A DNA stretch of 64,000 bases. Origin: Ophiodon elongatus. Taxonomy: Eukaryota > Chordata > Actinopteri > Perciformes > Hexagrammidae. The notes beneath the pieces were generated by a model. It saw nothing but the letters and a program-made list of their open reading frames with translations. It was not told the DNA's origin and made no database searches. Position 1 is the first letter of the stretch; each line of letters starts with the position of its first letter. The DNA is taken from assembly GCA_016806645.1 (NCBI GenBank), contig JACSYO010002170.1:353477-417476 (forward strand), in the 5' to 3' direction. This document shows, in pieces, positions 1 through 11,545 of the stretch. Position numbers and translations under genes: made by a program.

Positions 1-524
1 TGTTAGTAGGATCAGTTCATTGTTGGTTTGGGTCTTTACATGGGATTGTTGGTAAAAAGAAGAAGCAGCAGCTATTGCCTCCTATGGATGGAGATGATAG
101 AGTGGAGACAGAGGACAGGAGAGACCAGCATCCTGTCTGCTCTGATTGTTTGGAGTCATGCTGTGATATAAACCCTTGATACAAATACAGTTGCTGGTCA
201 GAGAAGGGACCGCTTGTATCCTCTTGGTTCTGCTGGCTCTGTTACTCGTCTCCTAAGATTAGGATTCTGTCGATGATCACTCGTAAAGCTTTCCTTTATT
301 ATCTGAGGCATATTTTAGATGTGTTTTCATGTTAACTCCTGCTGTAAAGATCCCACACACTGTAGTCTGTGTCCTCTTTATGCACTTTCTCTTTTTCATG
401 ACCAGAGACGTAGGAATATGTCTGATTTATAACAATACATCATAGTCTTTAAACCTATCGTGTTTTGTTTGTAAAATCATAATCTGTAAAGTAACCGGCA
501 ACCACAGTTGGCAAATATATGTAG
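1..524. other. Non-coding stretch, nothing recognised
   Basis: I see no open frame of note, no RNA gene and no recognisable repeat here. It is presumably upstream or intronic sequence of the ankyrin locus. Confidence 0.5.
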
Positions 525-614
525 TGTAGTAAAAACTACAGTAAGTCAAGTTAAGTTCAGTAACTACTGAAGTACAGTACTTAAGTAAATGCACTTAGTT
601 GCATTCCACCACTG
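525..614 (-). mobile_element. Terminal fragment of a fish DNA transposon
   Basis: The stretch ends TTCCACCACTG and contains AGTACTTAAGTAAATGCACTTAG. On the reverse strand this gives a CAGTGGTGGAA end followed by TAACTAAGT-type sequence, a very common terminus of non-autonomous DNA transposons in fish. Only one end is seen. Family assignment (probably hAT-like) is from memory of fish repeats. Confidence 0.45.
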
Positions 615-837
615 AATCGATGAAGACGAAAGATATCAAATCACAGCCGCTACAGAGCAACACGTCTCAGCTCAGCGTCCAGGAGAAAAGGAGCTCCAGT
701 GTAATCCATTACAGTCCAGCAGCCCAATAATAAATCACATATCTGGAATAATAATGTGACTGTACATTATGATTCATGCAGGCAGTGCCTGATACTCATC
801 AGAGGTAAAGTCAAAATGCTTTGGAAGTGCTCTTATG

Positions 838-1135
838 TCGTACTTGAGATGACCACGTGATTTATTAGTCAATTAATGGATTAGTCTTTCAATAGAACAT
901 TGATTATAGACTACTTTGATAACTGAATATGGTGTTTTTTTAATGGAAAGTTTGTCATGTAAATATTATTTTGTTTTTTCTGACTCTCTGAACAAAAGAA
1001 GACATTTGCAGATGTCACTATGTGCTCTAGGAACTTGTGATGTGCATTTCTTGCTGGTTGCTGACAATCTATGTGATAGATCAATAATCAGTAGATTAAT
1101 CAATAAAACAAAATCGTTGGTTGCAGCTCTAAGCT
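838..1135 (-). repeat. Interspersed repeat family A, minus copy
   Basis: On the reverse strand this begins TTAGAGCTGCAACCAACGA and continues with ATTAATC-rich sequence. It is the same family as the + strand copies near 18383 and 22665 (GGGCTGCAATTAAC, then TTCCCAGAG or CCCAGAGTCC). The 162-codon open frame over this region is chance reading of the repeat. Confidence 0.5.
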
Positions 1136-2690
1136 TGAATTTACTTAGCGCCTCTAAAGAATTCAGCAAGTTTTCAGCAAAGTGTTGCAAAGCTAAAGTC
1201 ATGGTTGATGTCTGCTTTGTGGACAAAGTGGTGGATTGTTTCCAGAAGAAAACGTTTTACATCTTGTCACTTTTCACTCATACATACGTTCACAGAGTGG
1301 GAGCAATGGCAGCAGAAAAAACATGTGTTAGACGAGAAGGAGCTGTAGTCATTTGGAACCCTTCCATCTATAAATTATATTTATATAGTACATGCATATT
1401 TTGAATATTGCTGCATAATGTAATGTCTGTTGGCTAAGCCAGTTGTGTCCCACTCAAAACAGAGACCTCCACCAGTTCATCATGTATGTCTGGTCTTCTT
1501 GTTCTCATCAGTGAAGGTGATGCATGAATGCTAATGCCTATGCAGCAGTGTTAGCATTGGTTAGCATGGGGCAGGGGATGATGTAACAGAACCAGACATT
1601 ATAATTGATAGGCCTTGCACATATTTAAGTGGCACAACTTGAACGTATAAGTCTGAAATAATGTCCTCAATCCTGTCAAATCATTCATAAAATAATTCCA
1701 AAAGTTGAACTTTAATGTCAAACTGTAGAAAAACAAAAATAGACATATGCACAATGCAACTCCATGTAGCAAGTAACATTGTCTCTGCTTCATAAACAGA
1801 AACATGAACGGGAGCTTATCAAACAAAAGAAAAGCCAGCCAGAAGTGTGACCTACTCTACAATGAGAGCTCTGATTGCAACATATAGAAACATAGATTTA
1901 TGTTTTCATAGAAGGGAATGACTTTAGTTTGACCGCCTGGCTCATTTACCTCAAAGAGGTCACTTATCTGTGATCTGGACCAGATCCATCCTGAGAGCTA
2001 CTCCATGAGACTGTGATAGCAGGAGCCATGACATATCCTGTTTGTTTATGTCCAGTCTCTGTAGAACTGTGTGCTGTCTGCCTTTTGTTTAGAGAAATCA
2101 ATGAGCAGCCAACAGCTGAGTGAATGAGCACCATGTGCTCCGTGCCCCTTGGGAAAGCTGTTAAGCAGATGCATCTATTTTTGATGAAGATGCCCTCAGA
2201 GAGCCATCATATGTTCCTATGTATGTGTGTGAAATCTTGACTATCCATAATTAATATGATAATAAATGTACTGCTGAGGTAATAACAACAAAAAACAAAA
2301 AAGCTGACACAAAATACATCTCCTGTTCCCACCCTGTAATTGGAGCCTTATAGGTCAGTTTTACATATTCTATTAATAATAATAGTAACTATGTATTTAA
2401 CTATCTTACATGATGGATTGGCGTTGAACTGAGATAGTCTCCATCACCTCATTAATTTGCTTAGTCAGATTTTATACGTATTTTATAAGGTAATTTTGAA
2501 ACTGTGCTGAAGCGACAGGAAAAAGGTGTGTGATAGTCTTTAAGTACAGTAAGAGAGATCACATGTTCAGTTGATAAACGCCATGTGCATGTCTGTGTTT
2601 TGAATGTAAATGATATGCGGTATAATAGATGGTATATGGTGCCAATATTATATTCATAACAAGACTGAAAGTCTCGTAGCCTCTCCGGTC
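1136..2690. other. Non-coding stretch, nothing recognised
   Basis: Only short unrelated open frames are present. The part near 2090-2210 is less AT-rich than its surroundings and could be a conserved non-coding element, but conservation cannot be judged from one sequence. Confidence 0.45.
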
Positions 2691-2691
2691 T

Positions 2692-2828
2692 TGGTAAATG
2701 GTAAATAGTCTGTACTTGTATAGGCCTTTTCTAGTCTTCCGACCACTCAAAGCTCTTTAACACTACAAGTGAGTCACACCCATTCATACGCTGATGAGAG
2801 GCTACCATGCAAGGTGCCACCTGTCCAT
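2692..2828 (+). repeat. Fish interspersed repeat (GGTAAATGGT type)
   Basis: The sequence reads GGTAAATGGTAAATAGTCTG, then CTTTTCTAGTCTTCCGACC, ACTCAAAGCTCTTTAACAC and CACACCCATTCATACGC. This is a widespread teleost repeat, often seen as the end of a SINE or LINE. It continues into GCAAGGTGCCACCTG, which also occurs in the SINE copies at 5567 and 8526. Confidence 0.6.
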
Positions 2829-2929
2829 CATTCTAATTCAAAGCAACATCTGAACAACTACGAGTCATATAACCCTGAATAAATGACTAGTAGTTGAGAT
2901 GTTGCTCTGAACTAGAATGGTTGATGGGT
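2823..2929. repeat. Imperfect foldback hairpin, about 100 bp
   Basis: The arms 2829-2867 and 2884-2919 are imperfect reverse complements. Both contain a CATTCTA..TTCA..AGCAACATCT core, and a 16-base loop separates them. Pairing extends outward (CCATC with GATGG). The foldback interrupts the preceding repeat just after CACCTGTCCATC, so it may be a small palindromic insertion. A small-RNA precursor is the alternative. Confidence 0.55.
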
Positions 2930-3879
2930 GGTTAAACCAATGGGCTGGTCAGTCTGTGACCGGTCACCTGATCAACACGATGGCGTTTCTTCTCCAGAAG
3001 CCCTTAACAGGCACTGACATTGTGATCAGAATGTACCTACTTATTATATCCATCATAAGTTCCACTGAAGATCTGAAGTGTCTCTAGTTATGTTGTTGAG
3101 CTTTGGCCTGAACATGTTTGTGAAGGTTTCATCCATTTCACAGGGTCATAAGGTTTCTCAGGTAGAAGTTCAGTCGAGGGCAGCTTGCTGTGGATTGCTA
3201 TTGCCAGACAAGAACGGTGATATTGGACAATTCTGCAAAACCCTTTAAATTTTTAATGTTCTATTACGACGATTTACATTTTGCTTTTTGCTTATCTATC
3301 TGGTTATGGCAACTACGGCGTAACAACGGTGAGGGGAAGCTGATGGTCAGGGCAAATAAAATATGGTTAAAGTATGTGTAGGTTTCGGCAGCTACACACT
3401 TAAAATTGGTGAAAGATCATACAGTTTATTATTTGTCCTCATTTCCACACATACATGGCTCAAACAAGTATGACTTACAGAATTATACAAAACTATAAGG
3501 AAAGACAAAGAAATGGATTAGCATCCAACTTCTTCTTACTTAATATTTAAAGCTTGTAAGGCTGGAGGAACAGAGCTCTCTCTAAACATATGCAGATGAC
3601 TGATCTATACCTTCGTCCAGGAGGAAGAGCGTGGAGATCTGGGTCATGTGGGATGGTGAGCGCTTTGCAGGTGACACAATCAGATAAGATGGGGGCAGGA
3701 ATGCCAATGAGTTGCTGGCTAAATTAGTTATCTTCAAGGGTTTATTCTTATTAGTGACTGTAAGCATTTTGAAAAGAAAAAGAAAACAGTGGACAGTGTT
3801 TTGGGTGGTTAAAGAGCGGTTCTTTAGTTTTTGAATTGTTACGGTATAGAGAACGTTATCATCGCACCATGAGCTAAGT
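2930..3879. other. Non-coding stretch, nothing recognised
   Basis: No supported gene. There is a 12-base palindrome GTGACCGGTCAC near 2957. The open frames of about 60 codons are unrelated to anything I know. Confidence 0.45.
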
Positions 3880-4070
3880 GTGGCGACTGTGGCTCAGAAA
3901 GGTAGAAGGTAGGTAGAGCAGGTCGTCCCTCAAACAGAAGACTAGCGGTTCCTCTGGTCCATAGCGATGTGTCGTTGGGCAAGACATGGTCATCAGAGTG
4001 TGGATGGGTGAAGGATAACGTAGTGTCAAAGGGCTTTGACTGCTCGGAAGACTAGACAGTCCATTTGGCA
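3880..4070 (+). mobile_element. Diverged tRNA-derived SINE
   Basis: TGTGGCTCAGAAAGGTAG..GTAGAGCAGGTCGTCCCTC resembles a tRNA A-box head. It is followed by a decayed B-box (AGCGGTTCCTCTGGTCC) and the SINE body motif GTGTCGTTGGGCAAGACA. It is the same family as the copy at 5567 but more diverged. Confidence 0.6.
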
Positions 4071-4883
4071 TTTAAAATGGGATCTGGACTGTTGGAGTCA
4101 TTAGCCTTGTTTTCATTGACACATTATATAATATTAGAAAAACTTGATGGAAAAGGACAAATTTGATTAAACTGTGCAAAAAGGGTTGAAGCACAATACG
4201 AGATATGGAAACACCTTTGCTGGATTAATTATGATGCAGCAAACGTTTAACTCACATGACTCATCAGCTGTTTCTGCTGTCGGCTTCTTCCCAGATACTC
4301 CCAATACGCACAAATGCTTCAGCATGACACATCGGCAAAACTAGCTGACTAACTAACTATTAAAAGTTCCTGAGATGGCCATGGTATCTTGTTCCTGGTT
4401 GGCAACCTCTACTTCTTCCACTCTTCATGCCAACGTCTGACCACACCACACTACAGCTTTTCTCTAAATCAGTTGATGGAATTGTGCCTTTTCTCATTTC
4501 TTTTTTCCGATAATCTCAAAAGTTTGATTAAAATTGGCTCAACAGTTGAATAGAAACAGGGCTAATGTTGGTATTAAGCAGTGCAGGGAGTGGACTTGGA
4601 CATGGACTTGACAGAGGAAGTTATGGATGATGTAACTTGCTGTAGTTTCTGGATTACCTGCTGGCTCTGGATTGCGTTAAAGGCGGAGCTAAAACCTGTG
4701 AAAAGAAGCCTGGCATTGTTTCCAGGCGTTGTAGCAGACGGTGCAGGAGAAAGGCCACTGCGTCTTCTCTGCCTCTTCTTCACTTCCATGCAAACTGGAA
4801 GGGGATCCATGAATGGTAAAATATATAGAAAAGTAGATTTCTTCAGGGCATTTTGCCTCTCATCTGAAAAGCTTCTTCCATAA
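4071..4883. other. Non-coding stretch, nothing recognised
   Basis: A 100-codon + frame (4581-4883) and a 78-codon - frame overlap here. Neither resembles a known protein, and no splice sites flank them convincingly. Confidence 0.45.
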
Positions 4884-4985
4884 CCCTGATGACATCATCA
4901 GGGGTTACTTTCTCCAACAAAGCTTCTCCAGAGCCACAGCAGACATCATGCGACTGTTTTTACAGGTTGGTCCCTTTAATAGGAT
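4884..4985 (+). repeat. Interspersed repeat (CCTGATGACATCATCAGG)
   Basis: It starts with the palindromic CCTGATGACATCATCAGG and runs through GGTTACTTTCTCC to CAGACATCATGCGACTG. A related copy lies at 51150-51294, with GATGACATCATC, GGTTCATTTCTCAG and AGACATTATGCAACC in the same order. Confidence 0.5.
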
Positions 4986-5566
4986 ATATAGCAGCTCTTA
5001 TGTTTCTGTACAGCTAAATCAAAGGTGATGTGACAGCGACTCTATCTGTCTAAACTCTCTGACACCAGTTCAGTGCCAGCTGATGCCGGTCACACGCTGC
5101 CGCTCCAAACACTGATCGGATTTCTGCTGCACACTTTTATTTATGGCAAACTGTCAGCTGTGTTATTTTTGACAGGGACAGTAGATGTCTGTCCTCTTCT
5201 GTGTGTCTTTGATAGAACACTTCGGCACATTAGTGTGTCATGTGAGCTGCTGCCAGGAATAATACCACAGCCACTGTAATGCTGTGGAGAAGGTCAGGAG
5301 AGGAAGAGGACACAGTGATCTCACTGAACACAGGCTGGGAGTCACAGATCAGCCATTTCACATGTAATGTAAGCTTCATTTCTAACATGAAGTAATTCTA
5401 CTTCATGTTTAAATCTCTGGCAATGGCTTTAGTCACATGCAGTTATAGTGGTCATGTAATGTTAGTAAGCATCATGAAGAGGGCGCCATTCACCAACTGG
5501 AATTTGATTAGGAGGTGAAGAGACTTGGATCAGTAAAATATGGGGTGAATTAGAAAGGCACAGATT
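4986..5566. other. Non-coding stretch, nothing recognised
   Basis: One 68-codon + frame without recognisable features. No repeats or RNA genes seen. Confidence 0.45.
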
Positions 5567-5812
5567 TGGGACCGCGGCTCAGTGGTAGAGCAGGGGTCCC
5601 TCAATCTGGAGGATCAGTGGTTCAATCCCCAGCTCCACTAGCCCCTGTTGATGTGTCCTTGGGCAAGACACTCAACCCCAAATGTCTCCTGTAACTGTGT
5701 CTACTGTGTTAGTTAGTCCTGATGGGCAGGAGGCACCTTGCATGGTAGCCCCTGTCATCATTGTATGATGAATGCACTCATTGTGAGGTGGATAAAAGCA
5801 TCAGCTAAACAT
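5567..5812 (+). mobile_element. tRNA-derived SINE, nearly complete
   Basis: The head GCGGCTCAGTGGTAGAGCA fits an RNA polymerase III A-box, and GGTTCAATCCCC fits a B-box about 40 bases downstream. The body carries TGTCCTTGGGCAAGACACTC. The 3' part carries GGCACCTTGCATGGTAGCCC and the tail GGATAAAAGCATCAGCTAAA. This architecture is that of a teleost tRNA-derived SINE. Confidence 0.8.
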
Positions 5813-6487
5813 AATTTAGAGCAGGAACAAAATGCAACACCAACATTTTAGTTTGACCTTAAATGTATTTACATTAAAGGTGAAATATGTTTAATTCAAT
5901 GTTTCTGTACTTTCAGACCTCAAACTAATCTTCCTGTGAGCCTGTAGCTCCACTAGAGGGTGTGCGTGGCCAAACTGCCCGTTGGTTAGTGAACCTGAGA
6001 ATTCCAGTTGACAGGACCTTTTTAATCAGCCCATTGTTTGGTTGTCATCCCAACCAATGATGTGTTTGTAGTGCCGGATCTGTCTCCCCTGTTCCACAAG
6101 AGAGCAGCTTGAAAAGGCCTGAGTCATCGTAGCGTGTCCTCTCTGGATCATTAACCCACTCATCGTTATCATTCAGCAGTTTGATGGTTGAAAGTAAAGG
6201 AATTCCTCACCCAAGGTCTGACGATCAGTCTTCTGTGTTGCTGGGTGGCGATGGGGATTTTTCTGACCTTTTGATGAAGTCGAATTTTGATGGCTGAATG
6301 TACTTTTATATATTCATATGTTTTATGTATCTAATGTTCAATACTGAGTGTGTTCCACTGTATGTATCACCTGGCTGCAAGACAAATTGACCCTTTGGGG
6401 ACAAATTCATATTAACAAATCAACACAGTTATGTTGTAAAAACTAGGCATCTTATGAGTTGTTTTGTATTTTAATCATTTTGACTAT
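5813..6487. other. Non-coding stretch, nothing recognised
   Basis: No supported gene or repeat. The 5940-6010 part is slightly GC-richer. Confidence 0.45.
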
Positions 6488-6617
6488 GGGGCGGCATGGG
6501 CCAGGAGGTAGAGCGGTCTACTGTAAATAGGATGATTGGTGGTTCAATCCCCGGCTCCTCCATCACACGGACATGAGTATTGGTGTCAATGTTATCGGTG
6601 CTTTATAAATGCAGTCT
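6488..6617 (+). mobile_element. tRNA-derived SINE fragment
   Basis: GGGGCGGCATGGGCCAGGAG then GTAGAGCGGTCTACTG resembles a tRNA-like head. GGTTCAATCCCCGGCTCCTC is a good B-box. A short tail ends CTTTATAAATGCAGTC. The middle body seen in the 5567 copy is mostly missing. Confidence 0.65.
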
Positions 6618-8245
6618 ATTTTCCATTTAGTTATTGTCTTCTGTGAATCACTTGTGTAGTAAGAGGATGATTTAAAAAATAAGGGCCTTAGGCCTTTAAT
6701 ATAAAAATATTAACAATAATGATTATAAATAATAATAAATAACTTGAATAGATAGCAATGCACACTACTATACAGGCCTATACGATTGATATATAATACA
6801 GTTATGATATAATATATAGAAGATGATAAAGAACTTGTTTATTTGCCAGATACTCGTCTGATAATTAACATAGAGAAATAACGTCTCTCTGTTCTTCACT
6901 CTTTGCCCCCTCGGCTCAGTAAAACTAGGTCAGCCTCGGCTCGTTCCTGAGTGCTGAGCTCCTGGACATGTTTTACACATGTCTGGGGATGGAGGTGGGC
7001 GAGTAACGAGGAACAAGATCAACCACAACACAAGAAATCTAATTCAAGCTAATTGTGCATTTTTGTAAGATCTTCTAGCAGAGAATGCAATAGTGGTATT
7101 AAACCACATGTTTGGAACCTACATCATATTCATATATGCACTGCTACACAGCTGCTCATTCATTTTAGTCAAAGCATGTATGTACATTTTTAACGATGAT
7201 GAAATGGTGAAGGTCTCAGTGGACCGGTCTGGGGCCACGCCTGTCTTTGTCGTCTCCACATCAGCCCTCCTCCAGCCCCTTCCACTCCAGCGCTATTTTC
7301 CTCTCCATCTTTCCCCTTTGCCTCGTTGCCCTGACAACAGACAGACACCTAGGCAAGGGTTCCCTTGGAGACGGGACATATGAGGGACCCCCCCTCTCTG
7401 GTCTGACATGTGAATGTGAAATCTGATTTAGATGATAAATACAAACGGTGATTGTGCCAGCTGAGAGCTCTAAGGAATCAGAGTGCAGCTTTGGCACAAG
7501 GTCCAGATATATATTTTAGCTTTGTGAGCATGGATCATGTTTGTGAGCACAGTAACACATGACTGTATGGCAGATTGTGGTTTGGGATTTTCGTACATTA
7601 AGGGTGGAGGGGCAGTGAGGATTAAGAATCTTTAAGAATATCACACGAGCAGCCACAAGCTGTCACTCTGAATCTTAGTACAGAAACTTTTCACTCGACT
7701 ATCACAAATTGGGAACAATAACTGTTCAGAGGAATAACAAAGATCTAACAAGGAAATAGAAGGTCTGGTTATAATAAAACATAAAGCCACCAAATGTTTC
7801 CCTTTGGAGCCATCCGGTGGTAGTATGAAGACCGACAGCAACGTGAACCGCCAGAGAGCTGAAGTGAAGCTGGAACCACAGAGGAAGAGAACCTCTTTAG
7901 AAAATACACACATTTCAAAATGAGCCCAACTCCAGCCTTGGAGCATACGCCTGCTCATCATGTGTCATAGGTTCACTCCATTTGTCTAGAAAGGAACTTT
8001 AAATTAAAAAGTGTATATATATATATAATACTGCAGATTCTTTTTTATCTTCCTTTAACAAACAGCATTTACCGATGGCCCAATACTGTCAGGGGTTAAA
8101 GGTCACCAGTGAGACGGACTGGGTAGAGTGGTGCAGATGCTTTTCAGGCTGCACTTGTTACAGAAGTTGAAAAAACAGATTTGACAAAAACAATAAGCTG
8201 AAAGATGCAGAAAAGTTCCTTCATTCAAGTTGAATTGCAGAGATC
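6618..8245. other. Non-coding stretch, nothing recognised
   Basis: It contains an AT-rich part at 6700-6830, a pyrimidine-rich part near 7260-7330 and a short (TA)n run near 8014. The open frames of 80-106 codons have no recognisable features. Confidence 0.45.
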
Positions 8246-8442
8246 TGATGATTGACAGGTTGCTACTAGATCCGTATAGGTCACTCCTCCAGGTTCCAAA
8301 TATGTTGAAGTTATTTTAACTCTGTGCAACAAGCTAAGATGGCGATGGACAAAACACCAAACTCGAAGCTTAAAAACCACAGTCCACAAACCAATGGGTG
8401 AAGTCACGACGACTACGTCCACTTCTTACATACAGTCTATGG
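8246..8442 (-). repeat. Interspersed repeat family B, minus fragment
   Basis: On the reverse strand this reads CATAGACTGTATGTAAGAAG, TGGACGTAGTCG, CCATTGGTTTGTGGACTG, CCATCTTAGC and then the GACAGGTTGC region. It matches the left half of the fuller copies at 15062 and 35095. Confidence 0.65.
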
Positions 8443-8525
8443 TATAAACACATGGAGCTTTAAAGATAAAATATAGTTATCAAAGCTGATTAAGGATTAC
8501 CACTTTGAATTGGGTACTCCTTGTT

Positions 8526-8695
8526 TCATTACATTTCATTTAGCTGACGCTTTTATCCATAACTTACATTTCATCACACACTGATGACAGGGGCTACCAT
8601 GCAAGGTGCCACCTGCCCATCAGGAGTCTAACTAACACCGCAGGCACAGCTACGGGAGACATCAGGGTTAAGTGTCTTGCCCAAGGACACATCGT
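8526..8695 (-). mobile_element. SINE 3' part, minus strand
   Basis: Read on the reverse strand it has the body motif GTCCTTGGGCAAGACACTT, then GGCACCTTGCATGGTAGCC, and a tail through GGATAAAAGCGTCAGCTAAA. It is the same family as the copy at 5567. The tRNA-like head is missing. Confidence 0.7.
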
Positions 8696-10159
8696 CTCTG
8701 CATGCGTGATATGATGCTTATATGAAACATATTTATGACATTTCTTTGTGGTCCAGAAGTTCTATTTTCAACGTGTCACGTGATTTGCAGAAACGTACAA
8801 CGACAATATTTTTTTCTGGCGAATGGCCCGCTTTCAAAGTCACTTAAAAGATAATTATCTCCTTTGCAAGCCATTACCTCTAATTAGGCTCTGTATTACA
8901 TTAAACACAGCATGGATGAAACAGGTACTTATCACCACCTCCTCTTATTCCAGGTGCTGCTCTACAGTTTACCCCCAACAGGTAGGTCATTATTAGACCA
9001 GAGGGATTTGGAAAGGGTGGCAGTGCCTTCAGAGAATACCTTCTTTTTTGTTCATTTCCACTTTTCTTTTTCCTTCTTCACTTCTTATTTCCAATCTCCT
9101 CCTTCCCTCTCTCCTTTCCTTGCTTTGTCTTGTCATCCTGCTGTTCCACCTCTCCATTCAAAGCTTTCTTCTATTCCCTTTCCTCATCCTCCTCAAACAA
9201 CATCAGGCCTGTTTGATCCCAACCAGCAGCTACCACTGTGCCATCAAAAGCATCTCTACGGTTGCTATGGTTATTCACTTAGATACAATTACTATAGCAA
9301 CGCTGTTTCTGGGGCCCGGGAGGAAGTGGCTCAGCAGGAGTCCAGGTGGAGACACATGAAACACACTGCAGAGAGACACAGAACAGTTTAGTTGGTCTTT
9401 CCTCTGCTCTAAACTCAAGGCTGACGGGATCCTCCAAACCTATGTGGCCAGATACAGTCCGTGAGAACAGGTCTGGTTTTGTCTCTGTTGTTTCTGACCA
9501 CAGTGTGCACAGGAGGCGGGGCTTGAAAGATATTTTTGCCACTTCCCATGCAACGTATTCATAGAAACAACCTTAAAGACAAAATGTTTGCACCTGAACA
9601 GAAACTTTGACCTCGGACATTCAACCTTTAACATCTTGAGTTTCCTAAAGTTACCCAATGGGTTATGCAACACATGTTCCTGATTGTAGTTCGCTAATTT
9701 CCAATTTTGTTAACAAAACAGAGAGCACTACGAGCAGACTTTGAACAAGATCAGATTTGACTTTGCTGTCTATACATGTTCTTATTTGCAACCCTCTTAA
9801 TCAAAACCATTAAATATGAATTACAGACACAGATATCCTTATCATCACTGTCTCCTTTATGTTCTCTGAGTCTCTGATCAATAGATATCCAATCTGTCCC
9901 TGCGTCATCAGTCACAGCTGCGTGGTCGGCAGAATGGTTCCGATGTTACACGGTCACGCTATAGATCAGCCTGTTCGCCCGATCAATCCCTCATCAGCGC
10001 TTTTTTTAGCCACCGTCCTGTCCCGCTCCCCAGCAGCTGCCAATAGCCTCATTAGAGCCTGCAGCTGATAGAGTTATTCTCTGTCTCATTCACTTAGAGT
10101 GTGAGTGGGTGTGTCGGTGCAACTTATACTCATTTAAGAGTTTGTATTACATGTTTTCT
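8696..10159. other. Non-coding stretch, nothing recognised
   Basis: A pyrimidine-rich block lies at 9040-9190. Overlapping open frames of 70-160 codons on both strands are compositional. No exon with convincing splice sites and familiar residues was found. Confidence 0.45.
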
Positions 10160-10435
10160 TTATTTTCTGTGTTTTCCTACGAACGTGGTGCAACATGGGC
10201 GATCGTACGCCTGTTCCAGCCCCTGTGGGGCAGAACCTGTTGAGGCAACAAAACTACCTGTTTAGGGTGAGAAAAAGCTTGTGGTTTGGGTTAATATAAC
10301 TAAAAAAGTACAGAAGTTATGTAACAAATATCACCTTTGACTTCTGGTTTCACTCGGGACACAAACAGCGGTCTCCTGGGTGAAAACCCTGCGTTGTTTG
10401 CTCCACCCGTCCACCCAGTGTCATGTTAATGTGGA
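10160..10435 (+). repeat. Interspersed repeat family C
   Basis: Characteristic pieces are AGGCAACAAAACTACCTGTT, then GTGGTTTGGGTTAATATAAC, then TCGGGACACAAACAGCGGTC, CTCCTGGGTGAAA and CCACCCGTCCACCC. Other copies lie at 11320-11545 and 48822-48912. It is common in percomorph fish genomes. I do not know its formal name. Confidence 0.6.
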
Positions 10436-10560
10436 GCTGGACCCAAGAGCAGAACACACACCGGGCAGGAGTCGTACACAGTAAAGAAAACAGGCTGAAA
10501 TGATGTTGGTCCGGGTTGGCGTTCGAATGGGAGCTGGGTGGCTGGAGAGGTGTGGAGCAG

Positions 10561-10628
10561 GCAGGGAGAACAGGGAGGCAGGGAGAACAGGGAGGCAGGG
10601 AGAACAGGGAGGCAGGGAGAACAGGGAG
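10561..10628 (+). repeat. 17-bp minisatellite, 4 copies
   Basis: Four tandem copies of GCAGGGAGAACAGGGAG with no change between them. Confidence 0.9.
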
Positions 10629-10810
10629 GCCGGCTGGTAGCAGGTTGGCTAGTCAAGACAGGATGTAGGGGACCCCAGAGAGGCAGTGGCCCACATGTGA
10701 GGACGGACAATCTGGCGAAGACTGGAGTGAAGAGCTGGGGTAGAGCAACTGTTGGTGCCTGATGGGGGGATGAGTTGCAGGTGTGCAGGTCAATTGACAG
10801 CAGGAGGAAA

Positions 10811-10836
10811 TGCACACACACACACACACACACACA
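10811..10836 (+). repeat. (CA)n microsatellite
   Basis: About 13 CA units. Confidence 0.95.
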
Positions 10837-11319
10837 TTGATTACATACAAATTGATTGTGTGGCTTATATACAAATTACAGTACAAGTACAAACAGTGTA
10901 TGTGAACAGCTTGATTGGTGATGTACAGTATACTGTATAGCACTACAATGTTGTACATACATTTCAAATGATTACCTTGTTCAGTTCTATGGAGAGTTGT
11001 ACCAAACAACTGTAACATCTGTGAAATTTAAGTAAAGTAGATCAGTGTGAGAATAGAATCACATTTTGTTCATGTTTCATTGTTCTTGAACTATAAAATT
11101 GGTCCATAGAATAAACATAAAGAGCTAATCAAGCGAGTGACCGATACTGCTACCCATCAAGCCCTGCTGCTGGTGTGACTTAAAGCGTTATATTTACCAG
11201 CTGCAACAGCTTGTGGCTGCTATTGTTTTCCAATATGATCTCATGGGAAGGCGTATAAAAGCTTGACATTTCCTCGTTTCATTGTTACGCATTTCAGACT
11301 TTTCGCGTGTCATTTGATC
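10837..11319. other. Non-coding stretch, nothing recognised
   Basis: AT-rich. No supported gene. Confidence 0.45.
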
Positions 11320-11545
11320 GTGAAACAGTCGTGGTTATGTTTAAGCAATAAAACTACGGTAACGGCCACAGTTCATGCTAGGAAACTATGTAGTTATTTA
11401 GGACAAACATCATGGTTGGGCTTAAAATAAGTAAGTAAACTAATGGAAATAAATACAGAAACAACATAACAAAAAAAACACCCCACAAAAGTCACTTAAA
11501 AAACCCACTTTGTGACACCGGTCTTGAACAGCGGTCTCCTGTGTT
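11320..11545 (+). repeat. Interspersed repeat family C, diverged
   Basis: TTTAAGCAATAAAACTACGG, then CATGGTTGGGCTTAAAATAA, then GTGACACCGGTCTTGAACAG and CGGTCTCCTGTG. The order is the same as in the copy at 10160, with more substitutions. Confidence 0.5.

Noticed and set aside
916..1404. 162-codon + frame
   Set aside because: It overlaps repeat family A in minus orientation and has no family motifs or splice context.
5567..5640. tRNA-like A-box and B-box
   Set aside because: The sequence does not fold into a full tRNA and continues into a SINE body, so it is a tRNA-derived SINE rather than a tRNA gene.
10195..10266. ATG-started 24-codon segment (MGDRTPVPAPV...) ending at GTGAGA, looking like a first exon
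   Set aside because: Its second half and the downstream sequence belong to interspersed repeat family C, with other copies at 11320 and 48822, so the open frame and donor are most likely fortuitous.
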